A program made the position numbers and the translations under genes. Below the pieces are notes generated by a model. It searched no databases, was not told where the DNA came from, and saw only the letters and a program-made list of their open reading frames with translations. From positions 1-48,121 of the forward strand of contig CAIWNB010000058.1 of assembly GCA_903913965.1 (NCBI GenBank): 48,121 bases of DNA, given 5' to 3'. Origin of the DNA: an uncultured beta proteobacterium. GTDB taxonomy: Bacteria; Pseudomonadota; Gammaproteobacteria; Burkholderiales; SG8-41. This document shows positions 35,248-44,745 of the stretch, one piece after another. Each line of letters begins with the position of its first letter. Within the stretch, counting starts at the first letter, position 1.

Positions 35248-37131
35248 CTAGCGCCAATCGCCGCGCAGCGCGTGCACGGTCTGTTGCAGAAACTCCGGCG
35301 TCGCTTGCGCAGGCGCCACCACATCGCCACCGACCAGCGCCACTTTGCGCCACGGCCGCAGGCGCGCCGGCCGCGACATTGCGCGACCATCGATACGGCT
35401 GAAAAAACTGCCCCACAACCCGCGCAGTGCAAGTGGCACTACCGGCACCGGCGTGCGCGCAAGAATGCGCGTGACCCCGGGCTTGAACGGATACAAATCA
35501 CCGTTGTCGGTGATGCGTCCTTCTGGAAAGATGCCAACCAGATCGCCCGCGCGCAACGCAGCGTCGATCTCTTCATAGGCCCGTTCAAGCAGCAGCGGAT
35601 TCTCCTTTCTCGGCGCGATCGGAATCATGCGGCCGGTGCGAAAAATAAAACTCAACACCGGCATGCGGAAGATCTGATGATCCATGACAAAACGAATTGG
35701 CCGGCGGCTGGCGGCAACAATGATCAAGGCATCCACAAAGCTGACGTGGTTGCAGACAATCAAGGCCGCGCCCTCATCGGGAATATTCTCCAGCCCGCGC
35801 TTCTCCAGCCGATAAACGGTATGCATCAGCAGCCAGATTAAAAAGCGCATCAGGAACTCTGGCACCAGCGTATAGATATACACTGCCACCAGCGCATTCA
35901 ACAGACCAATGGCCAGAAAAATCTGCGGGATGGTATAGCCTGCGTATAACAGCAGTGCCGACAACGCCGCCGAAGCCACCATGAACAGCGCGTTAAGAAT
36001 ATTGTTACCGGCAATGATGCGCGACTGGTGACTGCGCTCAGAACGGGTCTGGATCAGGGCATAGAGCGGCACGATATAAAAACCGCCAAAGACACCGATC
36101 ATCACCAAATCAAAAAGAATGCGCGCACTGCCTGCCCGCGCCAGAAATTCTGCCGCACCGATGAGCGCCGCACCACCACCAACCGGACTCGCAAAAAACA
36201 GATCCAGCGCAAACACGCTGAGACCGATCGAACCAAACGGTACCAGGCCGATTTCAACCTTGTGCCCCGACAGACGCTCGCAGAACAGTGAGCCAGAGCC
36301 TACGCCAACCGAAAATACGGCCAGCATCACGGTGGCAACCTGTTCGTTGCCACCCAACACCTCCTTGCAATAATTCGGCAACTGCGTAAGCAACGTCGCC
36401 CCATAAAACCAGAACCACGACACGCCCAGCACGGACAAGAACACCGTACGGTTACGACGGGTAAACTGCAGATTGGCCCAGGACTCGGTAAGCGGGTTCC
36501 AGTTGATCTTCAGATCGGGCGCCGCCGGTGGGGCGGCGGGAATCGCGCGGCTGGCGAGATACCCCAGCACTGCAATCGAGACGACGGTGGCCGACACATA
36601 CAGCGCGAACTGCGCCTGCGCCACCAACAGACCGCCCAGGATGGTACCCAGTAGTATGGCGAGAAAGGTGCCCATTTCAACCAGTCCGTTGCCGCCGACA
36701 ATCTCGGTGGGCCGCAGATGCTGCGGCAGGATCGAGTATTTGACCGGTCCGAAAATGGTCGAATGCAGCCCCATCAAAAACAACACCGCCATCAGCAACG
36801 CGACGTTCTGAAAAAAGAAGCCGGCGGCCCCGGCAAACATAATGGCGATTTCGAGCAGCTTGACGTAGCGGATGATCGACGCCTTGTCGTATTTGTCAGC
36901 AATCTGCCCGGCGGTGGCGGAAAACAAAAAGAAGGGCAGAATGAAAAGTCCGGCGCACAGGTTGACCAGTGTGCCGGGATTGATTGCGGTCAGGCTGGCG
37001 GCATGAAACGCCAGCAGGATGACCAGCGCGTTTTTGTAAACATTATCGTTGAACGCACCCAGAAACTGGGTGCAGAAAAACGGCAGAAACCGCCGCTCAC
37101 GCAACAAGCCAAACTGACTCTGCTCTGACAT
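35248..37131 (-). CDS. LplT-like MFS transporter fused to PlsC-type acyltransferase
   Basis: A 627-residue fusion. Residues about 10-405 form an MFS domain like the lysophospholipid flippase LplT (FLGAFNDNVYKNALVILLAF near the start). Residues about 425-627 form a PlsC/LPLAT acyltransferase with HX4D in NHVSFVDALI (about 450) and the FPEGRIT glycerol-phosphate motif (about 530). The combination suggests import of lysophospholipids and their re-acylation in the inner membrane. The acyl-ACP synthetase domain found C-terminally in Aas-type fusions is absent; the frame ends after the PlsC domain. A GGGGGGG run precedes the ATG. Confidence 0.9.
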   Translation of the reverse strand: MSEQSQFGLLRERRFLPFFCTQFLGAFNDNVYKNALVILLAFHAASLTAINPGTLVNLCAGLFILPFFLFSATAGQIADKYDKASIIRYVKLLEIAIMFAGAAGFFFQNVALLMAVLFLMGLHSTIFGPVKYSILPQHLRPTEIVGGNGLVEMGTFLAILLGTILGGLLVAQAQFALYVSATVVSIAVLGYLASRAIPAAPPAAPDLKINWNPLTESWANLQFTRRNRTVFLSVLGVSWFWFYGATLLTQLPNYCKEVLGGNEQVATVMLAVFSVGVGSGSLFCERLSGHKVEIGLVPFGSIGLSVFALDLFFASPVGGGAALIGAAEFLARAGSARILFDLVMIGVFGGFYIVPLYALIQTRSERSHQSRIIAGNNILNALFMVASAALSALLLYAGYTIPQIFLAIGLLNALVAVYIYTLVPEFLMRFLIWLLMHTVYRLEKRGLENIPDEGAALIVCNHVSFVDALIIVAASRRPIRFVMDHQIFRMPVLSFIFRTGRMIPIAPRKENPLLLERAYEEIDAALRAGDLVGIFPEGRITDNGDLYPFKPGVTRILARTPVPVVPLALRGLWGSFFSRIDGRAMSRPARLRPWRKVALVGGDVVAPAQATPEFLQQTVHALRGDWR

Positions 37132-37428
37132 CGCCCCCCCTGGTATTCAATCCACCCAACACTGCCGCCAGCAAAACCTGCGGTCATTCCGCCCCGCACC
37201 CTGCGCCTACCGCTGTTGCGGCAGGCCAGCCTGCGGTGGAACAGCCGCCCCTGCACTGCGTCGTATTGCGCTTCGCCACACCCGGCGCCGCGCACAGCGC
37301 CATACCCAATGGTCTGCGCAAATTATAAACGCTGCGCTTCCACGCCCCCTGATGCGCAGACATCCTGCAGCGCCAATATCGACTAAAATTCGTGCTCATC
37401 AACGCCGCCAAACACTCATTCACAAACC
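37132..37428. other. Divergent intergenic region upstream of thyA
   Basis: These 297 nt separate the minus-strand fusion gene from thyA. A -10-like TAAAAT (about 37384) lies 40-45 nt before thyA, but without a convincing -35. Frames crossing the region on the minus strand have no recognisable family and look like chance. No RNA gene was seen. Confidence 0.4.
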
Positions 37429-38223
37429 ATGCGCGCTTATCTAGACCTGATGCAACACGTGCTTGACCACGGTGCCCGCAAAAGCGACCGCACCGGCACT
37501 GGAACGCTCAGCGTGTTCGGCGCGCAATTGCGTTTCGATCTGGCCGCCGGCTTTCCACTGCTGACCACCAAAAAAGTTCACCTCAAATCGATCATTCATG
37601 AACTACTGTGGTTTCTGAAGGGTGATACCAACACGCGCTACCTGAAGGAAAATGGCGTCACCATCTGGGACGAATGGGCCGACGCCAACGGCGATCTCGG
37701 CCCGGTCTACGGACACCAGTGGCGTTCCTGGCCGTGCCCCGACGGCGGTCACATCGACCAGATCAGCGAAGTACTCGCGCAAATCCGCAACAATCCGGAT
37801 TCACGCCGCATGATCGTCTCGGCCTGGAATGTGTCGGATCTCGGTCGCATGAAGCTGATGCCCTGCCATGCGTTCTTCCAGTTTTACGTCGCTGACGGCA
37901 AACTGTCCTGCCAGCTGTATCAGCGCAGCGCTGATTTTTTTCTTGGTGTGCCGTTCAACATCGCCTCGTATGCATTACTCACCATGATGATCGCGCAGGT
38001 CTGCGACCTCCAACCGGGCGACTTCGTGCATACCTTCGGCGATACCCACCTCTATCTCAACCACCTCGACCAGACGCGCGAACAGCTGTCGCGCACGCCC
38101 CGCGCGTTACCGCTCATGCGACTTAATCCCGCGGTCAAGAATCTCTTCGATTTCAAATACGAAGATTTCACACTCGAAGGTTATGACCCGCATCCGGCAA
38201 TCAAAGCGCCGGTCGCCATATGA
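37429..38223 (+). CDS. thyA: Thymidylate synthase
   Basis: A 264-residue homodimeric enzyme that methylates dUMP to dTMP with methylene-tetrahydrofolate. The nucleophilic Cys is in [12 protein letters not shown] at about residue 146, and [19 protein letters not shown] is the folate/dUMP-binding block. The length equals that of the E. coli enzyme. Its stop overlaps the folA start (ATGA), a functional pairing because ThyA produces the dihydrofolate that FolA reduces. Confidence 0.98.
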   Translation: MRAYLDLMQHVLDHGARKSDRTGTGTLSVFGAQLRFDLAAGFPLLTTKKVHLKSIIHELLWFLKGDTNTRYLKENGVTIWDEWADANGDLGPVYGHQWRSWPCPDGGHIDQISEVLAQIRNNPDSRRMIVSAWNVSDLGRMKLMPCHAFFQFYVADGKLSCQLYQRSADFFLGVPFNIASYALLTMMIAQVCDLQPGDFVHTFGDTHLYLNHLDQTREQLSRTPRALPLMRLNPAVKNLFDFKYEDFTLEGYDPHPAIKAPVAI

Positions 38224-38801
38224 GTGAGGCATCAGGGGTCAAGCTTGAGACGCCAAAAACGGCCGGCGACCACGCCTCAGACCTCCCCCCCCAGGCCTCA
38301 CGGCTCTCCGTCATCGTCGCCATGGCACGCAATCGCGTGATCGGTGCCGGCAACAAAATCCCCTGGCATCTGCCAGCCGAACTCAAGCTGTTCAAGACCA
38401 TCACGATGGGCCACCACATCATCATGGGCCGCAACACCTGGGAATCGATCGGCCGCCTGCTGCCGGGCCGCACCAGCGTGGTCGTCACGCGTCAGCCGGC
38501 CTATCGCGTTGAAGGTGCACTAATGGCCTCCTCACTTGAAGCGGCCATCCGGGCCTGCCGCGGCGATGACGAGATCTTCATCATCGGCGGGGCGCAACTC
38601 TATGCCGCCGCGATGCCACTGGCCAACCGCCTCTATCTGACCATTGTTGAAGCAGATGTTGCAGGCGACGCCTACATGCCGGAATTCGATTTAAGCGAAT
38701 GGCACAAGCAATCGTCGCATGCGTTTACTGCCGACGACAAAAACCCCTATGATTACGTGCAGACGGTTTACGAAAGGGCTGTGCTGGCTGCCAACGCCTA
38801 A
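38220..38801 (+). CDS. folA: Dihydrofolate reductase
   Basis: A 193-residue enzyme reducing dihydrofolate with NADPH. The core begins [27 protein letters not shown], with the catalytic acidic position replaced in this alignment by the usual PAELKLFK context. [10 protein letters not shown] and the [13 protein letters not shown] cofactor motif follow. Usual bacterial enzymes are about 160 residues; the first 29 residues here are an unmatched hydrophilic extension. The ATG at 38220 overlaps thyA by 4 nt. No internal ATG precedes the core, so the extension is likely real unless a non-ATG start is used. Confidence 0.95.
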   Translation: MSEASGVKLETPKTAGDHASDLPPQASRLSVIVAMARNRVIGAGNKIPWHLPAELKLFKTITMGHHIIMGRNTWESIGRLLPGRTSVVVTRQPAYRVEGALMASSLEAAIRACRGDDEIFIIGGAQLYAAAMPLANRLYLTIVEADVAGDAYMPEFDLSEWHKQSSHAFTADDKNPYDYVQTVYERAVLAANA

Positions 38802-38958
38802 GCCGCAGAAAAAATCGGCAATGAGACCAGCGCCAATACTGCCGCCAGCCATATCGCCAAAGCCGATCCACTCGGTAAAAAAATGGGCGATGGGGTGGAT
38901 AAAAACCCTCAAGTAGAAGTGGCGATAGCCGCTAACAGCCGCAACTCTTAACTACATC
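38802..38958. other. folA-glycosyltransferase gap with coding-like composition
   Basis: The 157-nt gap between convergent genes stays open on the plus strand in the folA frame until a TAA at about 38949. It is also open on the minus strand as a hydrophobic peptide (RHFYLRVFIHPIAHFF followed by TEWIGFGDMAGG). The minus-strand codons almost all end in C or T, which looks like coding sequence. It has no clear start or ribosome site, so it may be the remnant of a lost gene. No terminator was found. Confidence 0.3.
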
Positions 38959-39879
38959 TCAGGACATAAAGTCGTAGGCACGAATCTCTTTGAGGTTTCC
39001 AAGCGCGAGGGAGACCTCTGCCGCCTGAAACCAGCGCTGTAACCTAAAATTCACTGCCAGCTCAAAATCTTCGCGATTTTCCGCAAAAAATAGGTGTGCC
39101 GACTCTATCAATTCTCGAATGCGTTCTGCATTGCCCGTCCGGGCCTCGATCTCTGCGAGAACCATGTGGCTATTGAGGCACTCGACCGGAAAATTGCCCG
39201 GCAGGGCACGACAGACGATGTCCAGGTAATGGCGGGCGGCGGAATAGTCACCAGCCCTGTATCGATTGTAGCCAAGGAACCAATGGTAACGGTACCACTG
39301 CGGCGCCTTACCTAACGCACACTCCAGACGCTGCCGGTAACGTTCGGCCTTTGCTGCCAGTCGCGAGTGATCCGGAAAATGCCTGACGGGTAAATCCGGA
39401 TACCAGCCGGCCTTGAGCCCGCGCTGCCGCATGTCGGTCTGCAACACATCATGAACCAACCCGCTATCACGCACCTCGCGGCGTGCGAGCACCAGCTTGT
39501 AGTCCTCGAAAGTTGTCCCTGCAATCTCGGTAAGCCAGGGCACAAAGTAGCCAGCGGGCCCTGACGGCTCCTCGCTCTCGATCATTCGCCGCACCGCATC
39601 CCGATCCAACCGCTCATCGGCATCAAGACGTAATGCCCAAGGCGTTACCACATTTTCGAGTAATTCATTTCGTAAAGGCGCAAGACTAAAGCACTCCTCG
39701 GCCATCAGCTGGCGAGGTAGCGCTTCGATTCCCCAACGCGCCTTGAGGAGTTCCGGCGTGCCATCGGTCGAGCCAGTATCGGCAATCAGGATTGAATCGA
39801 AAAGATCTGCGATAGGCCCCAGACAGTCGGGCAAATTGTGCGCTTCATTGAGCACCACCATGCAAAGCGTCACATGCAT
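38959..39879 (-). CDS. Family 2 glycosyltransferase
   Basis: A 306-residue GT-A glycosyltransferase. It starts MHVTLCMVVLNEAHNLPDCL, then DSILIADTGSTDGTPELL (about 36-53), and has the DXD-like metal site LRLDADERLDRD at about 88-99. The C-terminal part (about 190-300) is helical and TPR-like, as in WaaE/KdtX-type enzymes and related tailoring transferases. The start at 39879 has GGAG 7 nt upstream, while the longer frame to 39969 runs into the neighbouring gene. It follows the PaaK-like gene by 4 nt. The sugar and acceptor are unknown. Confidence 0.85.
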   Translation of the reverse strand: MHVTLCMVVLNEAHNLPDCLGPIADLFDSILIADTGSTDGTPELLKARWGIEALPRQLMAEECFSLAPLRNELLENVVTPWALRLDADERLDRDAVRRMIESEEPSGPAGYFVPWLTEIAGTTFEDYKLVLARREVRDSGLVHDVLQTDMRQRGLKAGWYPDLPVRHFPDHSRLAAKAERYRQRLECALGKAPQWYRYHWFLGYNRYRAGDYSAARHYLDIVCRALPGNFPVECLNSHMVLAEIEARTGNAERIRELIESAHLFFAENREDFELAVNFRLQRWFQAAEVSLALGNLKEIRAYDFMS

Positions 39880-39883
39880 GTAA

Positions 39884-41284
39884 TCACTCCGCAAATTCGC
39901 AACGAAAATCCTCGTATTTACCGCTTGTGCCACGAGAAATATTTTCGCGATAGACAATTCCCAAAACAAAGGTATTGCCCAAGCGACGATGAATAGCAGC
40001 CTTCAGCGCCGGCTCCATATCGCGCGAATACTGCGGCCCGACCACCAGATGCACCTCAATGCAATCGAGACGTTTCTGCACAAACTGATACTGCCGGATG
40101 CCCGGCAGGTCCGGCTCCTTGACCAGATCGCACAAGGGCCAGCGTTTCTCGCCGTTCGGCAAGTGCATCATGTTGCGCTCGCGGCCGCGAATTTCGCGGA
40201 TCGTCGGCAGGCCACGTCCGCACGTACACGCCTCACCTGGCACTGCATAATCGCCAATCTCATAGCGAATCAGGGGCATCGCAAACTTATGCAACGCCGT
40301 CACCAGCACCCGGCCGGCCTGTCCCGGCGCGCAGGGTCTGTTGTCTTCATCGACAATTTCCACCAGCACATTCTCGGACTGAACGTGATAAACATCCCGC
40401 TGCGGACATTGGAGGGCAATATATCCGACCTCCTTCGCACTATACATATCGGTGAGCGGCACATTCCACGCCCCGCGTACCAGGGTGCGCAACTCCGGCC
40501 CCACCACCTCGGATACGCTTCTGACCTCACGCAAGCGTGGCAGCTGCAAACCGCGCGCCATGAATGCAAGTGCGAGCTGGCGGATATTTGAGGCATAACT
40601 CAACAGATAAACCGGATCCCGTTCGCACAGCCAATCGACCTGTTGCGAAAGATCTGTGTCGATATGCAGGATTGCGCAATCGCCGGTCATAAAGGCCGCA
40701 TCGGTGGCCGGCCCCCAGCCAGCCGCGCTGCCTCCTGCTGGCGCATAACGAACGGCAGCGAGCCGGCCGCTTAGATCGCGGCGATGCCACAAATGATCAC
40801 GCAGCGTAAATGCATTCCAGAACAACTGCTCGAGCAAGGCGCTCCGAAAAACCACCGGTGTCCCGGTAGATCCGCTGGTCTCGCCGGAGGCAATGCCGCC
40901 GTGCGAAGGCGGCATGCTCGCGGCAAACAATGCGGCCCCTGCCGACTGCACATCTCTTCGCGTCAGCGCCGGCAGGCGGGCAAAGACCTCAGGCGTCAAT
41001 ACACTGCCCGCGTTAAATCCAATCTCAGCGAAGCGCGCCTGGTAGTACGGCACTTGTTCGATGGCGTGGCATACCACACTGTTCAGTTGCGCAAATTGGA
41101 ACTGCGTAATGCGCTCGACCGTCCACCACTCGCTTTGCATGAGCTGATACTGCAGGGCTAGCGCGAGTGCTCCGGCATTGTCCGGCACCGCCGGCCAAAC
41201 CTGTCCGGGAATGGACGAGCGCAAAAGGCCGCTGTTATCGTTGGCGTCGCCTTGATTGTGAATGCGGCTGTCGTCCGAAATCAT
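39884..41284 (-). CDS. PaaK/CapK-like adenylate-forming ligase
   Basis: A 466-residue protein of the phenylacetate-CoA ligase-like group. The adenylate loop is SGETSGSTGTPVVFRS (about 131-146). DMYSAKEVGYIALQC, with the conserved acidic/Gly motif, is near 282, and IRYEIGDYAVPGE, the A8-like hinge, is near 363. A zinc-like CTCGRGLPTIREIRGR follows. Catabolic PaaK is about 435 residues and usually sits in a paa operon. Here the partner is a glycosyltransferase, suggesting activation of an acyl group for a surface glycan or lipid. The start at 41284 has AGGA 8 nt upstream; the longer frame begins with TTG. Confidence 0.8.
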   Translation of the reverse strand: MISDDSRIHNQGDANDNSGLLRSSIPGQVWPAVPDNAGALALALQYQLMQSEWWTVERITQFQFAQLNSVVCHAIEQVPYYQARFAEIGFNAGSVLTPEVFARLPALTRRDVQSAGAALFAASMPPSHGGIASGETSGSTGTPVVFRSALLEQLFWNAFTLRDHLWHRRDLSGRLAAVRYAPAGGSAAGWGPATDAAFMTGDCAILHIDTDLSQQVDWLCERDPVYLLSYASNIRQLALAFMARGLQLPRLREVRSVSEVVGPELRTLVRGAWNVPLTDMYSAKEVGYIALQCPQRDVYHVQSENVLVEIVDEDNRPCAPGQAGRVLVTALHKFAMPLIRYEIGDYAVPGEACTCGRGLPTIREIRGRERNMMHLPNGEKRWPLCDLVKEPDLPGIRQYQFVQKRLDCIEVHLVVGPQYSRDMEPALKAAIHRRLGNTFVLGIVYRENISRGTSGKYEDFRCEFAE

Positions 41285-41359
41285 TCGATCAATCCTGCCA
41301 TGGCCAGCCGGCAATAGGTCACACGCCGTATCGAAAACGTCGCTCAGCAGCAGGCTCGC

Positions 41360-43606
41360 CTAATTCTGCGCCACGCAATCGACGTAATAGCGCGAACGCC
41401 GGCTCGTTTCATCCGCCACCAGGCCATGAATATCGGTGTCAAAGCCGGGGAACTTCTGGTTAAACGATTTGGCGAACTTCAGATAGCGCACGATGATCGC
41501 GTTAAAACGCTCGCCGGGAATCAACAGCGGAATGCCAGGCGGATACGGCGTCAACAGCACGCTGGTGATGCGCCCTTCAAGGTGGTCGATTTCGACGCGT
41601 TCGATCTCGCGATGCGCGAGCTTGGCCCAGGCATCGGCGGGACGCATCGCCGGTTCCATGTTCGACAAGTACATCTCGGTGGTCAGGCGCGCAATGTCGT
41701 TGGCTTTGTAAACGCCGTGGATCTGCGAGCACAAATCACGCAGACCGACTTTTTCGTATTGCGGATACTTGCCGACAAACGCCGGCAGGATGCGCCACAG
41801 CGGACGGTTGTTGTCGTAGTCGTCCTTGAATTGCTGCAGCTCGGTAACCAGGGAATTCCAGCGGCCCTTGGTGATGCCGATGGTGAACATGATGAAGAAC
41901 GAATAAAGACCCGTCTTCTCGACAATGATGCCGTGCTCGGCGAGGTACTTGGTGACCACCGCAGCCGGCATGCCCGGGTTGGAGAACGCACCCGACACAT
42001 CAAGACCCGGCGTGATGACCGTAGCCTTGATCGGATCAAGCATGTTGAAGCCCGGCGCCAGATCACCAAAGCCGTGCCAGCGGTCATTCGACTTCAACAC
42101 CCAGTCTTCGCGGTTGCCGATGCCCTCTTCAGCGAGTTGCTCCGGGCCCCACACCTTGAACCACCACGACTTGCCGAATTCGTCGTCGATCTTGCGCATG
42201 GCGCGACGGAAGTCGAGTGCTTCGAGTATCGATTCCTCAACCAGCGCGTTGCCGCCGGGCGGCTCCATCATCGCCGCCGCCACATCGCAGGAGGCGATGA
42301 TCGAATACTGCGGCGACGTCGAGGTATGCATCAGATACGCTTCATTGAAGGCGTGGCGGTCGAGCTTGCGCGTATCACTGTCCTGCACCAGGATCTGCGA
42401 GGCCTGCGAGAGGCCGGCGAGCATCTTGTGCGTGGACTGCGTGGCAAAAATCATCGACTCTTTGCAGCGCGCACGATCGGTGCCGATGGCATGCATGCCG
42501 CGGTAAAAATCGTGGAAGGTAGCGTGCGGCAACCAGGCCTCGTCGAAGTGCAGGGTATCGACCTTGCCGTCGAGCATTTCCTTGATGGTGTCGACGTTGT
42601 AAACCACGCCGTCGTAAGTGCTCTGCGTCACCGTCAACACACGCGGCTTCGATTTTGATTCACGCGCAAACGGATTGGCGGCGATTTTCTTCTGGATGTT
42701 CTCCCACTTGAATTCCTCGAGCGGAATCGGGCCGATGATGCCGAAGTGATTGCGCGTCGGCATCAGAAACACCGGGATCGCGCCGGTCATGGTAATCGCA
42801 TGCAGGATGGATTTATGACAGTTGCGGTCGACCAGCACGACGTCGCCCGGCGCCACGGTCGAGTTCCACACCATCTTGTTGGAGGTCGAAGTGCCGTTCG
42901 TCACAAAGAACAAATGGTCGCAGTTGAAAATGCGCGCGGCATTGCGCTCCGACGCCGCCACCGGCCCCGAGTGATCGAGTAACTGGCCGAGTTCATCGAC
43001 CGCGTTACAGACGTCGGCACGCAGCATGTTCTCGCCAAAGAACTGGTGGAACATCTGCCCGACCGGGCTCTTCAGAAAGGCCACGCCACCCGAGTGCCCC
43101 GGGCAGTGCCAGGAGTAGGAGCCGTCCTGCGCGTAGTTGGTCAGCGCACGGAAGAACGGTGGGGCCAGGCTGTCGAGGTAGGAGCGCGTTTCGCGGATGA
43201 TGTGACGGGCGACGAACTCCGGCGTGTCCTCAAACATGTGAATGAAGCCGTGCAACTCGCGCAGGATGTCATTCGGAATATGGCGCGAAGTCTTCGTCTC
43301 GCCATAGAGGTAAATCGGGATGTCGGTATTGCGAAAGCGGATTTCTTCGATGAATTTACGCAGGTTGAGCACCGCCGGATCGAGTTCGGGGCCCGGCGTA
43401 AATTCTTCGTCGTCGATCGACAGAATGAAAGCCGATGCGCGCGACTGCTGCTGCGCGAACTGCGAGAGGTCGCCGTAACTGGTCACCCCAATGACCTCGA
43501 CCCCCTCTTCTTCGATCGCTTTGGCCAGCGCGCGTATGCCCAGACCGCTGGCATTCTCCGACCGGTAGTCTTCATCAATGATGATGACTGGAAACTTGAA
43601 TTTCAT
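41360..43606 (-). CDS. PLP-dependent arginine/lysine/ornithine decarboxylase (class I)
   Basis: A 748-residue fold-type I decarboxylase of the AdiA/LdcC/SpeC family. The domain order is an N-terminal flavodoxin-like wing (about 1-135, KFKFPVIIIDEDYRSENASGLGIRALA), the PLP domain with Lys in ATQSTHKMLAGLSQAS (about 385), and a C-terminal domain. SYSWHCPGHSGGVAFLKSPVG (about 165-185) is a family signature. The substrate among Arg, Lys and Orn is not certain from the motifs; arginine is typical for such betaproteobacterial enzymes. The SD GAAGGA is 6 nt from the ATG. A 14-bp palindrome lies between it and mrp. Confidence 0.9.
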   Translation of the reverse strand: MKFKFPVIIIDEDYRSENASGLGIRALAKAIEEEGVEVIGVTSYGDLSQFAQQQSRASAFILSIDDEEFTPGPELDPAVLNLRKFIEEIRFRNTDIPIYLYGETKTSRHIPNDILRELHGFIHMFEDTPEFVARHIIRETRSYLDSLAPPFFRALTNYAQDGSYSWHCPGHSGGVAFLKSPVGQMFHQFFGENMLRADVCNAVDELGQLLDHSGPVAASERNAARIFNCDHLFFVTNGTSTSNKMVWNSTVAPGDVVLVDRNCHKSILHAITMTGAIPVFLMPTRNHFGIIGPIPLEEFKWENIQKKIAANPFARESKSKPRVLTVTQSTYDGVVYNVDTIKEMLDGKVDTLHFDEAWLPHATFHDFYRGMHAIGTDRARCKESMIFATQSTHKMLAGLSQASQILVQDSDTRKLDRHAFNEAYLMHTSTSPQYSIIASCDVAAAMMEPPGGNALVEESILEALDFRRAMRKIDDEFGKSWWFKVWGPEQLAEEGIGNREDWVLKSNDRWHGFGDLAPGFNMLDPIKATVITPGLDVSGAFSNPGMPAAVVTKYLAEHGIIVEKTGLYSFFIMFTIGITKGRWNSLVTELQQFKDDYDNNRPLWRILPAFVGKYPQYEKVGLRDLCSQIHGVYKANDIARLTTEMYLSNMEPAMRPADAWAKLAHREIERVEIDHLEGRITSVLLTPYPPGIPLLIPGERFNAIIVRYLKFAKSFNQKFPGFDTDIHGLVADETSRRSRYYVDCVAQN

Positions 43607-43625
43607 CGTTGTTCCTTCTGAATGC

Positions 43626-43639
43626 CGACCGGCCGGTCG
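43626..43639. promoter_or_regulatory. 14-bp perfect palindrome upstream of the decarboxylase
   Basis: CGACCGGCCGGTCG lies 19 nt before the decarboxylase start codon. Its form resembles TetR-type operators, and it could also act as an RNA hairpin near the ribosome site. No regulator gene is adjacent. Confidence 0.35.
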
Positions 43640-43656
43640 TTGTTTGCGCGTGAACG

Positions 43657-44745
43657 CTAGGTGTTCTGCACGACGATTTTTGGAAATGCCGCCGAATGAT
43701 CCTGCTGTTTCTCGGCGATCTTCACCGCCACGCGGCGGGCAATCTGGCGGTAGATTTCAGCCGCACGCCCGTCTGGGTCGGCGACCACCGTCGGCCGGCC
43801 TGAATCAGCCTGCTCGCGAATTTTGATGTCGAGCGGCAACGACCCGAGCAGATCAATACCGTAGTCCTTCGCCATGCGGTCGCCGCCGCCGGAACCGAAG
43901 ATGTCTTCTTCGTGGCCGCATTTCGAACAGATGTGCAGGCTCATGTTCTCGACTACGCCGAGGATAGGAATGTTGACCTTCTCGAACATCTTGAGACCCT
44001 TGCGCGCATCCATCAGCGCGATGTCCTGCGGCGTGGTGACGATCACCGCACCGGTGACCGGCACGCGTTGTGCCAGCGTCAATTGAATATCACCGGTGCC
44101 CGGCGGCAGATCGACCACCAGATAATCGACATCGCGCCAGTTGGTTTCGTTCAGCAGTTGCTCGAGCGCCTGCGTCACCATCGGGCCGCGCCACACCATC
44201 GGCGTTTCGACGTCGATCATGAATCCAATCGACATCGCCTGTATGCCATGCCCCACCATCGGCTCGATGCGCTTGCCGTCTTTGGATTCGGGTTTGCCTT
44301 TAATGCCCAGCATGGTCGGCTGCGACGGTCCGTAGATATCGGCGTCGAGTATGCCCACCGAGGCGCCCTCAGCGGCGAGCGCCAGCGCCAGATTGACGGC
44401 CGTAGTCGATTTACCCACGCCGCCCTTGCCCGACGCCACCGCGATGATATTTTTTACGCCCGGCACCAGTTTGACGCCGCGCTGCACCGCATGCGAGACG
44501 ATTTTCATCGTCACATTGGCACTCACCGTGCCCGCCCCCGGCAGCGCCTTGAGTTTCGCCTCAACGGCGGCGCGCATCGGCTCGATCTGCGTTTTCGCCG
44601 GATAGCCGAGCAACACGTCGAGCGTGACGTTGTTGCCGTCGACCTTGATATTGCGCGCCTCTTTGCCGGTGATGTAGTCCTTGCCGGTGTTTGGATCGAT
44701 CAGTTCGCGTAATGCGTCTTTGACCTGCTGTTCGGTGATGGTCAT
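43657..44745 (-). CDS. mrp: Iron-sulfur cluster carrier protein (Mrp/ApbC)
   Basis: A 362-residue P-loop ATPase that carries and transfers Fe-S clusters in the cytoplasm. An N-terminal MIP18/DUF59 domain (about 1-80, ALRELIDPNTGKDYITG) is followed by the deviant Walker A motif AVASGKGGVGKSTTAVNLA (about 98-116). The cluster-binding CxxC is in HICSKCGHEEDIFG (about 275). The start at 44745 gives MTITEQQVKDALRE; the frame is open to 44973 but that part is not conserved in character. It is divergent from metG, a common arrangement in proteobacteria. Confidence 0.95.
   Translation of the reverse strand: MTITEQQVKDALRELIDPNTGKDYITGKEARNIKVDGNNVTLDVLLGYPAKTQIEPMRAAVEAKLKALPGAGTVSANVTMKIVSHAVQRGVKLVPGVKNIIAVASGKGGVGKSTTAVNLALALAAEGASVGILDADIYGPSQPTMLGIKGKPESKDGKRIEPMVGHGIQAMSIGFMIDVETPMVWRGPMVTQALEQLLNETNWRDVDYLVVDLPPGTGDIQLTLAQRVPVTGAVIVTTPQDIALMDARKGLKMFEKVNIPILGVVENMSLHICSKCGHEEDIFGSGGGDRMAKDYGIDLLGSLPLDIKIREQADSGRPTVVADPDGRAAEIYRQIARRVAVKIAEKQQDHSAAFPKIVVQNT

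Noticed and set aside
36990-37423. Minus-strand frames upstream of the LplT-PlsC fusion
   Set aside because: Low-complexity Cys/Arg/Gly-rich translations with no family; promoter region of two divergent genes.
41426-42658. 410-codon plus-strand open frame
   Set aside because: It is antisense to the amino-acid decarboxylase, whose motifs are unmistakable; long antisense frames are common in GC-rich genes.
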